From positions 1 through 16,642 of the forward strand of contig JAQIBO010000005.1 in NCBI GenBank assembly GCA_027859055.1: a DNA stretch of 16,642 bases, read 5' to 3'. The translations under genes were made by a program, and so were the position numbers. Numbering within the stretch: the stretch's first letter is position 1; each line of letters begins with the position of its first letter. Source of the stretch: Spirochaeta sp. (GTDB taxonomy: Bacteria > Spirochaetota > Spirochaetia > DSM-27196 > Alkalispirochaetaceae). Positions 1 to 6,610 of this stretch are shown piece by piece. The notes beneath the pieces were generated by a model, which saw nothing but the letters and a program-made list of their open reading frames with translations, was not told the origin of the DNA and ran no database searches.

Positions 1-126
1 GGCCGTGGGCCTTGGTGGAATTCTGGGGCAAGCCATATGAACCACGCGTACCCAAAGAGCTACTTTGACAACCATGGACTTATTTCACTGCTGGATCTGA
101 TGCGAACGCATCGGAGTCATTCATGA
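1..126 (+). CDS. ltrA: Group II intron reverse transcriptase/maturase, C-terminal fragment
   Basis: Frame 1 is open from the window edge to a TGA at 124-126 and gives 41 residues. It contains GPWWNSGASHMN, then a Pro-Lys-x-Tyr-Phe segment and GLISLLD. This matches the usual C-terminus of bacterial group II intron-encoded proteins, especially those I associate with class C introns (family memory, not a search). Such proteins help the intron RNA splice and reverse-transcribe it into new DNA sites. The reverse transcriptase and maturase-X domains must lie upstream of the window, so this is a fragment because of the window edge, not necessarily a broken gene. The ribozyme domains V and VI follow the stop codon directly, which strongly supports the call. 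Confidence 0.85.
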   Translation, partial: GRGPWWNSGASHMNHAYPKSYFDNHGLISLLDLMRTHRSHS

Positions 127-197
127 ACCGCCGTATACGGAACCGTACGTACGGTGGTGTGAGAGGACGGCGGGGGTAACCCCGCCTCCTACTCGAT
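125..197 (+). ncRNA. Group II intron domains V and VI with 3' splice site
   Basis: Domain V: 127-135 pairs with 150-158 (nine pairs including one G-U), C148-G149 form the two-base bulge, and 136-139 pair with 144-147 around the GAAC loop at 140-143. A CGC at 129-131 sits where the catalytic triad is expected. Domain VI: GGCGGGG (169-175) pairs with CCCCGCC (180-186) around a GTAA loop. Below it 164-167 pair with 187-190 and 161-163 with 192-194, leaving A191 as the single bulged base, the expected branch-point adenosine. The sequence then reads GAT, so the intron should end at T197, the seventh base counting from A191. The CGC triad and the short domain V suggest class C (inference). Confidence 0.85.
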
Positions 198-239
198 CCC
201 CGGCACGGCCCCGCGCATCGCGGAGACCGGTTAGCGCCC

Positions 240-267
240 GCACCGTGTCCGGGTGAGGCCACGGTGC
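240..267. other. 8-bp inverted repeat downstream of coaX and the intron
   Basis: GCACCGTG (240-247) and CACGGTGC (260-267) form a perfect 8-bp stem with a 12-base loop, lying between the intron end (197) and the coaX stop (288, minus strand). It could fold in either transcript. Neither side has a T-run, so it is not a classical Rho-independent terminator. It may protect the 3' end of the coaX mRNA. The rest of 198-287 shows nothing I recognise. Confidence 0.4.
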
Positions 268-287
268 CGGTCGGCATACCTGTCTGG

Positions 288-1055
288 TCAGGCGGGATTC
301 AGGTCGGCGAGAATGCGCAGCCCGTCCAGGGTGAGCCATTGGTCAACTTCGTCAAAGCAGCCCGCCGTCGGTGCAAACGTTTCCGCCAGTCCGCCGGTTG
401 CGAACACGCGGGGTGGCTGGTCCATCTCGGCGGACATGCGGGAGATAAGCTCCTTGATCAGCCCGACGTACCCGAACACGATACCCCCCTGGATCGCATG
501 TTCGGTTGTCCGCGCCAGCGCGTGCGGTGGCGGAGTGAGGTCCACGATGGGGAGTTGTGAGGTGCTGCTGCTCAGCGACCGCACAGCGCTCCGCAGACCG
601 GGCGCGATGTTCACGCCGAGAATCCTGCCATCCCCGGAGACCGCCGTAAAGCTGAGGGCGGTACCGAAGTCCACCACGATTGCACCCGTCCCGGATCGGT
701 GAAACGCTGCGACGGCGTTACTGAGCAGGTCGCTCCCCAATTCCGGTGGAATCGGCGTGTCCGGATCAAGACCGGTAATGAGGGCGTGGGTTATCAGCAG
801 CGGCTCCTGTTGCGTCAGCCGCCGGGAAACGCGAACGATCGTCGGGGTCAACGTGGGAACTACGGAACTGATCACCACCCGCCGGATATCGGCCAGTCGG
901 TGTTCGGAGAGACGGAGCAGGTTCTGAAAAAGAACGAAATACTCATCCGGCGTCTGTTCCGGGTCCGTGTGAAGACGCCAGTGTTCAATCCACCCGGTGC
1001 CGTCCCAGATGCCGAAGGCAACGTTGGTGTTGCCCACGTCGATCGTAAGAATCAT
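288..1055 (-). CDS. coaX: Type III pantothenate kinase
   Basis: Phosphorylates pantothenate, the first step of coenzyme A synthesis, in the cytoplasm. CoaX enzymes belong to the ASKHA fold, need a monovalent cation and are not feedback-inhibited by CoA (family knowledge). The 255 residues match the family length. The N-terminal phosphate-binding motif is DVGNTN (residues 6-11), DFGTA follows at 129-133, and the C-terminal half has AIQGGIVFGYVGLI. The usual GADR motif reads GSD-Leu-Leu (107-111): the catalytic Asp109 is kept but the following Arg is Leu. The ATG at 1053-1055 shares one base with the ackA TGA, so translation is probably coupled to ackA. It is the last gene of the minus-strand unit and converges on the group II intron. 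Confidence 0.95.
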   Translation of the reverse strand: MILTIDVGNTNVAFGIWDGTGWIEHWRLHTDPEQTPDEYFVLFQNLLRLSEHRLADIRRVVISSVVPTLTPTIVRVSRRLTQQEPLLITHALITGLDPDTPIPPELGSDLLSNAVAAFHRSGTGAIVVDFGTALSFTAVSGDGRILGVNIAPGLRSAVRSLSSSTSQLPIVDLTPPPHALARTTEHAIQGGIVFGYVGLIKELISRMSAEMDQPPRVFATGGLAETFAPTAGCFDEVDQWLTLDGLRILADLNPA

Positions 1056-2425
1056 CAGTCACACTCGGGATTATCGACCGCCGTTGTTGACGGCGGGGAG
1101 ACGACGATCCGATCCAGACCGGAAAACTTGGAAAAGTCCTTGTCAACGCATCCGTTCCGCTCGGCGTTGATGTAGTCAGGCGCCTGAAAGGAATAGGCAA
1201 AGCTGGTGTGAATATCATAGGTGCCGTTGACCAGCGCATACGTGTCCTCGGTCATAACCAACTCTTCGTCGGTGGGAATCACAAAAATACGGACCGGGGA
1301 GTCATCGGCACTGATATCGGTCTCGGCGTTCTTGGTTTTTGAAAGCTCGTTCTTTTCCGGATCCACTTTGATCCCCATGAAACCGAGCCCCTCCAGCGCC
1401 TTGCCGCGGATTGTGGGGCCACGCTCGCCGACACCGGCGGTAAACACCACCGCATCCACGCCGCCAATCGCCGCCGCGTAGGCGCCGATATACTTCCGGA
1501 TGCGGTAGGACTCAACGTCGACCGCCAGCTGCGCCTGGGCGTTCCCTTCAGAGGCGGCAATTTCGATATCACGACGGTCAACAAACTCCTCGGTGATACC
1601 CAGGACGCCGCTTTTCTTGTTCAGCGTCCGTTCCAGCTCATCCGGCGATATACCTTCCTGGTTCATCATGTAAAAGGGAATGGCCGGGTCGATATCGCCG
1701 CTGCGGGTACCCATGACCAGCCCCTCGAGCGGAGTGAGGCCCATGCTGGTGTCCACCGAAACGCCGTTTTTCACCGCACAGATGCTCGCGCCGTTGCCGA
1801 TGTGGGCAATTATCAGGTTCGTCTCTTCCGGTTTTTTGCCGAGGAGTACCGAAGCGCGCTTTGCGGTGTAAAGAAATGAAGTCCCATGAAAACCGTAACG
1901 GCGAACGCCGCTGTTCCGGTACCACGAATAGGGGACCGCATAGGTGTACGCATGGGCCGGCATCGTCTGGTGCCAGGCGGTATCCATGATCGCGCAGTGG
2001 GGTACCTCAGGCAGGACCGTTCGCGCTGCGGTAATGCCCTGAATATTCGCCGGGTTGTGAAGCGGCGCGAGATTCTGGATCTCACGAAACGTCTCGATAA
2101 CTCCGTCATCCACGATGACCGATTTCTTGAACTTCTCACCACCGTGGACGACGCGGTGTCCCACCGCTTTGACCTCGTCCATCGACGAAATCGCGCCGTG
2201 ATCCGGACTCAACAGCGTATCCATGATCAACTGAATCGCTTCCGTATGGTCGGGGCATTCGTGATCGATCTCGAGTTCATCGCGGCCGGGAACTTTGTGC
2301 AGGATCCGAGATCCTGTCTGGGTCACGCGCTCCACGACGCCGTTGGCCAGAACGTCCCGTTGATTCCAGTCGTAAAGCTGATATTTAACAGACGAACTAC
2401 CGCAGTTGAGCGTGAGAATAATCAT
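1055..2425 (-). CDS. ackA: Acetate kinase
   Basis: Interconverts acetate plus ATP with acetyl phosphate plus ADP, usually making ATP in fermenters. Family motifs run in order: NCGSSSVKYQL at the N-terminus, GHRVVHGG, LAPLHNP, MDTAWHQTMP (catalytic Asp), YGFHGTS, HIGNGAS, a nucleotide-binding stretch ending GTRSGDIDP, and TDEELVM with the conserved Glu near the end. I place the start at the ATG at 2423-2425: the product then begins MIILTLNCG as family members do, and GGAGG lies 11 bases upstream. An upstream in-frame extension to 2458 is unlikely. At 456 residues it is longer than the usual about 400, because some 50-60 residues follow the TDEEL motif. No phosphotransacetylase gene is in the window. 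It lies 75 bases downstream of topA with no terminator between, so co-transcription is plausible. Confidence 0.96.
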   Translation of the reverse strand: MIILTLNCGSSSVKYQLYDWNQRDVLANGVVERVTQTGSRILHKVPGRDELEIDHECPDHTEAIQLIMDTLLSPDHGAISSMDEVKAVGHRVVHGGEKFKKSVIVDDGVIETFREIQNLAPLHNPANIQGITAARTVLPEVPHCAIMDTAWHQTMPAHAYTYAVPYSWYRNSGVRRYGFHGTSFLYTAKRASVLLGKKPEETNLIIAHIGNGASICAVKNGVSVDTSMGLTPLEGLVMGTRSGDIDPAIPFYMMNQEGISPDELERTLNKKSGVLGITEEFVDRRDIEIAASEGNAQAQLAVDVESYRIRKYIGAYAAAIGGVDAVVFTAGVGERGPTIRGKALEGLGFMGIKVDPEKNELSKTKNAETDISADDSPVRIFVIPTDEELVMTEDTYALVNGTYDIHTSFAYSFQAPDYINAERNGCVDKDFSKFSGLDRIVVSPPSTTAVDNPECD

Positions 2426-2500
2426 GTTGATTCGTGCCTCCAAGATGGATGTACACACAGTATTCCATACGCGTACGGATTTTGGAAGGGTAGTTTCGTA
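2426..2500 (-). promoter_or_regulatory. topA-ackA spacer with RBS and imperfect palindrome
   Basis: This 75-base gap lies between the topA stop and the ackA start. On the minus strand it carries GGAGG 11 bases before the ackA ATG. At 2465-2478 there is a 14-bp near-palindrome (CCATACGCGTACGG, 12 of 14 positions symmetric). I see no stem followed by a T-run and no convincing -35/-10 pair, so read-through from topA is the simplest view. Confidence 0.35.
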
Positions 2501-5044
2501 TCACTCTTTGGATTTGATGATCTCCCGGACCTGCTCCAGAGTGAGTGACTCGATCGCCTCGCTGGTGCGCAGTTCTTCCGGAAGGGAGATGTTCTTGGTT
2601 CCCGCTTTGATATACGGGCCGTACCGGCCGTCGTAGATCGCCACTTTGCGTTTCCCCGAGGGGTCCTGGCCAAAGTCTTTCAGGACCGTTGACCCACGGC
2701 GTCCCTTTTTCTCCTGAGCGAGGAGTTCCAGCGCGCGGTCAAGGTCGATCGTGTAGACGTTGTCGTCTTTCTTGAGCGACCGGTATTCGCCGTCGGTGAC
2801 CACAAACGGACCGAATCGACCGATATTGGCGACCACCTCGGTGCCCTTTTCCGGATGAACGCCGAGCGTCCGGGGCAGGCTGAGAAGCTTGACCGCCAGC
2901 TCCATCGACACCTCACTGGGACGCACACCTTTCGGCAGGCTTGCCCGCTTGGGTTTGCTTTCATCCTCCGGGGTCTCTCCCAGTTGCAGATACGGGCCGT
3001 ATCGGCCGGTCAGGCAGTACACGTTGTCACCGGTTTCCGGGTGGGTGCCAATCGGCTCAGGTCCGTTTTTCTGGATCTCAATCAGCTCGTGGATATCCGA
3101 TTCGGTCAGGTCCGCCGGGGCGTATTCCTCCGGAATCGACGCGTGAATCTCCTCGCCGTCGGCCTGATGGACGATATACGCGCCGTAGCGGCCGATTTTG
3201 ACCGCCTGGTGCTCCGAGAGTTGTGGCAACGCGATACTCCGGGAGTGCTCCGGTTTGATCTCGCTCTCGCGCTGTTCAACCCGTTGTTGGAGGCCGGTCT
3301 CACCCAGGTAGAAATCCTGCAGATAGTGTAACGAATCGCGTTCCCCTACGGCGATCTCGTCCAGGGCGGTTTCCATGTTGCTGGTGAAGCTGTACGTGAT
3401 CAGCTCCTCGAAGTGATCCTCCAGGAGTTCGACAACCGCCATCCCGGTGAACGTCGGGACCAGACTGCGGTCCTGACGACGGATGTAGTTTCGTTCATAA
3501 AGGGTGTTGATGATCGACGCGTAGGTGGACGGCCGGCCGATCCCCTCCTTCTCGAGGCGTTGGACCAGAGACGCCTCGGTGTAACGCGCCGGCGGCTTGG
3601 TCTGGTGCTGTTCAGTGTCCAGACTCTGTACCGACAACGAATCACCGCTCTCAAGCGGCGGAAGCAGCACTTCCTTGTCCTCCAGAGCGGCCTCGGGGTT
3701 GTCTTTGCCCTCGACATACACGCGCAGAAAGCCGGGAAAGACGATACTGTTCCCGTTCGCGGTGAAGCGCGCGTCACCTACGCGAATTTTCACCGCCATC
3801 GAGCGTTTCTTCGCGTCTGCCATCTGGCTGGCGACGGTACGTTTCCAGATCAATTCGTACAACGAGCGCTCCCGGCCGCTGAGGCCGGTCTCCTCGGGAT
3901 GGCGGAACTCCGTTCCCGCCGGGCGGATCGCCTCGTGGGCTTCCTGGGCGTCGCGGCCGGTTGCGGAAAACTGTCGCGGGGATTCGGACAGGAAATCGGC
4001 GCCGTACAGCGATTCAATCTGGGAACGGGCGCCGGCAACCGCCTCGGTGGAAAGCGTCGGGCTGTCGGTACGCATGTAGGTAATAAACCCTTCCTCGTAC
4101 AGACGTTGTGCGGTCCGCATCGTCTCCCGGGCGCTCAGACCGAGCTTGCGGTTGCCCTCCTGCTGGAGCGTCGATGTGATAAACGGCGGTGCCGGGCGAT
4201 TCGTCACATCCCGGGAGGTGACATCTTCAACGGTCCACGTTCCGTCGTTCAGATCTCCCTGCAACTTCTGAGCGTCAGCGGCGGTGAGCTGAATCACCCC
4301 GTCATGCTTGAGTGTACCGGTGAGCTGATCAAAGTCTTTTCCCCCGGCCAGACGCTTCCCACCGTATTCGGTCAGACGCGCATCGAAGGCAGGAGCGGTT
4401 CCCGGCTTTTCCAGCCGCGCCAGCAGATCCCAGTATTCGGCGGCGCGAAAGCGAACCCGTTCCCGTTCCCGATCAACGATCATCCGCAGTCCCGGAGACT
4501 GAACGCGGCCGGCGGACAGGCCGTAGGCGATCTTTTTCCAGATAAGCGGCGAAAGGGTATACCCGTACAACCGGTCCAGGATGCGGCGCGTTTCCTGAGC
4601 CCGGACCAGTTTGAGATCTACCGAGCGGTAGTTTTCCAGCGCGTGTTGTATAGCGGTTTTGGTAATCTCGTGAAAGACGAGCCGCCGTACCGGAACTTTC
4701 GGTTTGAGGATCTCCAGCAGATGCCAGGAGATACTTTCCCCTTCACGGTCCTCATCAGTTGCGAGGTACAGGACGTCCGCCTCTTTCAGTTGCTGTTTCA
4801 ACTGGCGGATGACCTTGGCTTTCCCTTTGGGGGTCACGTACAGCGGCGCAAAATCGCGTTCCACATCGATGCCGATTCGGGCCCACGCTTCCTTTTTGTG
4901 CTTCGCCGGAATCTCCGAAGCGGACTGAGGGAGATCGCGGACGTGCCCGATACTCGCCTCAACGACGAAATTCTTCGGAAGAAACCGCTTGATCGTCCGC
5001 GCTTTAGTAGGTGACTCAACTATTACCAGTGCCGTTTCTGCCAT
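2501..5044 (-). CDS. topA: DNA topoisomerase I (type IA)
   Basis: Relaxes negative supercoils by cutting one strand through a 5'-phosphotyrosine. The TOPRIM domain starts with LVIVESPTKA (catalytic Glu10) and contains ATDEDREGES (residues 95-104). The central domain has GLSAGRVQSPGLR (175-187). The nucleophile is Tyr323 in GFITYMRTDSPTLS. The C-terminus lacks the four-Cys zinc ribbons of the E. coli enzyme. Instead it has about four Arg/Lys-Tyr/Phe-Gly-Pro/Ala-Tyr/Phe repeats (YGAYI, RYGPYL, RFGPFV, RYGPYI), which match the zinc-free TOPRIM C-terminal repeat type. At 847 residues it is a normal length for that type. The ATG at 5042-5044 has an AGAGGA box nine bases upstream. It is first in the topA-ackA-coaX unit and divergent from rpoZ. 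Confidence 0.97.
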   Translation of the reverse strand: MAETALVIVESPTKARTIKRFLPKNFVVEASIGHVRDLPQSASEIPAKHKKEAWARIGIDVERDFAPLYVTPKGKAKVIRQLKQQLKEADVLYLATDEDREGESISWHLLEILKPKVPVRRLVFHEITKTAIQHALENYRSVDLKLVRAQETRRILDRLYGYTLSPLIWKKIAYGLSAGRVQSPGLRMIVDRERERVRFRAAEYWDLLARLEKPGTAPAFDARLTEYGGKRLAGGKDFDQLTGTLKHDGVIQLTAADAQKLQGDLNDGTWTVEDVTSRDVTNRPAPPFITSTLQQEGNRKLGLSARETMRTAQRLYEEGFITYMRTDSPTLSTEAVAGARSQIESLYGADFLSESPRQFSATGRDAQEAHEAIRPAGTEFRHPEETGLSGRERSLYELIWKRTVASQMADAKKRSMAVKIRVGDARFTANGNSIVFPGFLRVYVEGKDNPEAALEDKEVLLPPLESGDSLSVQSLDTEQHQTKPPARYTEASLVQRLEKEGIGRPSTYASIINTLYERNYIRRQDRSLVPTFTGMAVVELLEDHFEELITYSFTSNMETALDEIAVGERDSLHYLQDFYLGETGLQQRVEQRESEIKPEHSRSIALPQLSEHQAVKIGRYGAYIVHQADGEEIHASIPEEYAPADLTESDIHELIEIQKNGPEPIGTHPETGDNVYCLTGRYGPYLQLGETPEDESKPKRASLPKGVRPSEVSMELAVKLLSLPRTLGVHPEKGTEVVANIGRFGPFVVTDGEYRSLKKDDNVYTIDLDRALELLAQEKKGRRGSTVLKDFGQDPSGKRKVAIYDGRYGPYIKAGTKNISLPEELRTSEAIESLTLEQVREIIKSKE

Positions 5045-5088
5045 TCCATCCGTTCCTCTTGCGCCGATTGTTTATTGATACGGCCAGA

Positions 5089-5108
5089 TTCGTCAAGTTT
5101 CGTCAAGT
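5089..5108. repeat. Perfect tandem 10-bp repeat in the topA/rpoZ divergent promoter
   Basis: TTCGTCAAGT occurs twice in direct succession (5089-5098 and 5099-5108). Read on the minus strand, each copy carries TTGACG, a close match to a -35 box, 45 to 65 bases upstream of topA. From the nearer copy a 16-base spacer leads to TAAACA, a weak -10. The repeat may therefore be two overlapping topA -35 elements or a regulator site spaced one helical turn apart (inference). Confidence 0.6.
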
Positions 5109-5116
5109 ACACGATC

Positions 5117-5146
5117 TTGCACTGGAGACGTGTTGTCGGCTATTAT
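5117..5146 (+). promoter_or_regulatory. Predicted sigma70-type promoter for rpoZ
   Basis: TTGCAC (5117-5122) and TATTAT (5141-5146) are separated by 18 bases, matching five of six consensus positions in each box. Transcription would begin near 5152, leaving a leader of about 11 bases with GGAGG (5154-5158) just before the ATG at 5163. That would exclude the alternative GTG start at 5130, which lies upstream of the predicted transcript start. Confidence 0.6.
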
Positions 5147-5162
5147 CACCGTTGGAGGCCTA

Positions 5163-5375
5163 ATGGCGATACCCCTTGACCGGCTATTGGAAGACAACAG
5201 AAACGTATATCAGGTTACCTCGGCGATCGTTCGACGGGCGCATCAGATCGGAGAGATCCGCCGGGCGTTCAGCTCCGACGAACACGGCAGTGTGAACGAA
5301 GAGGGCGACAAAGTCGTATCCCAGGCGATTGCGGAGATCATCAACGAGGATGTCCGATTCGAACTGACCGAATAA
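5163..5375 (+). CDS. rpoZ: RNA polymerase omega subunit (RpoZ-like)
   Basis: A 70-residue protein with the omega pattern: an N-terminal helix containing NRNVYQVTSAIVRRAHQIG, an acidic linker, then EEGDKVVSQAIAEI and a short acidic tail. Omega binds the beta' subunit and aids assembly of RNA polymerase. The match is by pattern and length, since omega sequences diverge widely. I chose the ATG at 5163 because GGAGG (5154-5158) precedes it, and because a GTG at 5130 would add 11 residues unlike the family and start upstream of the predicted transcription start. The TAA stop lies inside the open miaA frame, so the two genes abut or overlap. Divergent from topA. Confidence 0.8.
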   Translation: MAIPLDRLLEDNRNVYQVTSAIVRRAHQIGEIRRAFSSDEHGSVNEEGDKVVSQAIAEIINEDVRFELTE

Positions 5376-6379
5376 CCGTACACCCCACTTCGACGGGACT
5401 CTCACCGTCATCGCTTCGCGACCACAATCCGATTATCCTCTTTGGTGCGACCGCGTCTGGAAAAACGGCAACGTTGCAGGCGATTGCACGGGGGGTACCG
5501 GAGTTCCGGTTCGAGGTGATTTCCGCTGATTCACGCCAGGTGTATCGCGGATTTGATATCGGAACGGCAAAACCTGACGCTGACACGCGGGAACAGATCC
5601 CGCATCACCTGATCGATGTTGTCGACGGAGACGAGTCATTTGATGCCGGCCGCTTCCTCAGCGCGTGTGACCGGCTTGTACCGGAGATTCAGCGGCGTGG
5701 CGCCGTGCCGATTATCTCCGGCGGAACCGCGTTTTACCTACAGGCGTACCTTATGGGTCTGCCGGATACACCACCGTCCAGCGCGGCGGTGCGCTCCGCC
5801 CTGGAGGGCGAGCTCGCCCGTGAGGGGCTTTCGGCGCTGCGGGAGCGGTTGCACGCTGTTGATCCGACAACGGACGAGCGGATCGCAGCGAACGACGCGT
5901 ACCGGGTGCTTCGCGCGCTGGAGGTGTACCGCCTCTCGGGACGACCGCTGTCGTCGTTTCCGGTTCCGGACACCCTGCGAGGGGGGATCGATCCGCTGGT
6001 TGTCGGTCTCTCCCGGGAGCGGAGCGAACTGTACCGGCGCATCAACCTCCGCGTCGCGGAAATGATGGCGGAGGGGCTGGCGGACGAGGTGGCGCACCTC
6101 CTTGCGTCAGGCTGGGCCGGTGATGAGCCGGGGTTTCGGAGTATCGGATACCGTGAGTTTCTTGCCGTCGGAGGAAGACCGCCGTGGTCCGCTGACGTCC
6201 TCAGCGCGGTTGCAACGGAGATCGCCCGGAACAGCAGACGGTATGCGAAACGACAGGAGCTCTTTTTTCGCCGCCTGCCCCTGGTTCAATGGTTTCCCGC
6301 CGACGATTCGGATCGCGTAGTGCGACAGATCGTCGACTGGTTGAACGCGGTTGCCGAAGATCCTGCCCAGGATCCTTGA
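5372..6379 (+). CDS. miaA: tRNA dimethylallyltransferase, start codon uncertain
   Basis: Adds a dimethylallyl group to A37 of tRNAs that read codons starting with U. The P-loop FGATASGKT is encoded at about 5441-5467, followed by SADSRQVYRGFDIGTAKP, HHLIDVVD, an ISGGTAFYLQA segment and the C-terminal RRYAKRQELFFRR. The first ATG, GTG or TTG of the open frame is a TTG at 5474, which lies after the P-loop and would delete it, so it cannot be the start. The frame is open back to 5180 with no ATG, GTG or TTG. I list ATA 5372, which overlaps the rpoZ TAA, as the left limit (335 residues). ATT 5432 or ATC 5435 would give about 315, nearer the family length. No Shine-Dalgarno sequence is well placed for any of these. 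A one-base sequence error is possible. The function is secure but the start is not. Confidence 0.93.
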   Translation: MTVHPTSTGLSPSSLRDHNPIILFGATASGKTATLQAIARGVPEFRFEVISADSRQVYRGFDIGTAKPDADTREQIPHHLIDVVDGDESFDAGRFLSACDRLVPEIQRRGAVPIISGGTAFYLQAYLMGLPDTPPSSAAVRSALEGELAREGLSALRERLHAVDPTTDERIAANDAYRVLRALEVYRLSGRPLSSFPVPDTLRGGIDPLVVGLSRERSELYRRINLRVAEMMAEGLADEVAHLLASGWAGDEPGFRSIGYREFLAVGGRPPWSADVLSAVATEIARNSRRYAKRQELFFRRLPLVQWFPADDSDRVVRQIVDWLNAVAEDPAQDP

Positions 6380-6404
6380 CAGGCAGCCGCGCTATCTGCA
6401 TACT
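6376..6404 (+). promoter_or_regulatory. Predicted promoter for the small basic gene
   Basis: A perfect TTGACA (6376-6381) is followed after exactly 17 bases by CATACT (6399-6404, four of six matches). The -35 box overlaps the miaA stop codon. Transcription would start near 6411, about 24 bases before the GTG at 6435. A small hairpin (GTCGA 6405-6409 with TCGAC 6416-6420) lies at the predicted start. The gene can thus be expressed apart from miaA. Confidence 0.65.
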
Positions 6405-6434
6405 GTCGACCCAATTCGACAAAGGAGAACGCTT

Positions 6435-6530
6435 GTGCCCTGCGGACGGAAACGAAAACGCAAGAAAATAGCAACGCATAAACGGAAGAAGAAGCTTCGG
6501 AAAAACCGACACAAGAAGCGGAACCGGTAA
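6435..6530 (+). CDS. Tiny basic AURKAIP1/COX24-type (mS38/bS22-like) protein
   Basis: GTG 6435 to TAA 6528-6530 encodes 31 residues starting MPCGRKRKRKK, with the core THKRKKKLRKNRHKK. About half the residues are Lys or Arg. AAAGGAG (6421-6427) sits seven bases before the GTG. The KRKK-x-x-THKRKK-x-LRKNRHKK pattern matches the short bacterial AURKAIP1/COX24 proteins, homologues of mitochondrial ribosomal protein mS38 and of actinobacterial bS22 (family memory). A role in the small ribosomal subunit is therefore likely, binding rRNA through its basic helix. It has its own promoter and a terminator downstream, so it may form a one-gene unit as well as the end of the rpoZ-miaA transcript. It is too short for standard ORF cut-offs. 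Confidence 0.8.
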   Translation: MPCGRKRKRKKIATHKRKKKLRKNRHKKRNR

Positions 6531-6542
6531 CACGCCGGTTCC
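6520..6542 (+). other. 8-bp hairpin over the stop codon of the small basic gene
   Basis: GGAACCGG (6520-6527) pairs perfectly with CCGGTTCC (6535-6542) around a seven-base loop that begins with the TAA stop. No T-run follows, so it is not itself an intrinsic terminator. The true terminator lies 26 bases further on. It may stabilise the 3' end of the short mRNA. Confidence 0.45.
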
Positions 6543-6567
6543 CTCGGCGTACATCTGTGTACAGATC

Positions 6568-6607
6568 AGGAATCATGGGTGCTCTGTGCCCTGTGGTTCC
6601 TTTTTTT
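6568..6607 (+). terminator. Rho-independent terminator ending the rpoZ-miaA-small-gene unit
   Basis: AGGAATCATGGG (6568-6579) pairs with CCC plus TGTGGTTCCT (6589-6601): twelve pairs including two G-U, with one bulged T at 6592 and a nine-base loop. Seven Ts (6601-6607) follow at once. This separates the upstream unit from cdaA, which therefore needs its own promoter in 6608-6702. Confidence 0.75.
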
Positions 6608-6610
6608 GTG

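Noticed and set aside
198..239. Possible integron attC-like site next to the intron (GTTAGCG at about 230-236)
   Set aside because: The core does not match the GTTRRRY consensus and no paired core or integron gene is visible, so the resemblance is too weak.
3413..5014. A 533-codon open frame on the plus strand opposite topA
   Set aside because: It lies wholly antisense to a clear topA. Its translation shows no recognisable motif, and long antisense frames are expected at this GC content.
5130..5162. GTG 5130 as the rpoZ start
   Set aside because: It adds 11 residues unlike omega N-termini, has no RBS, and lies upstream of the predicted transcription start.
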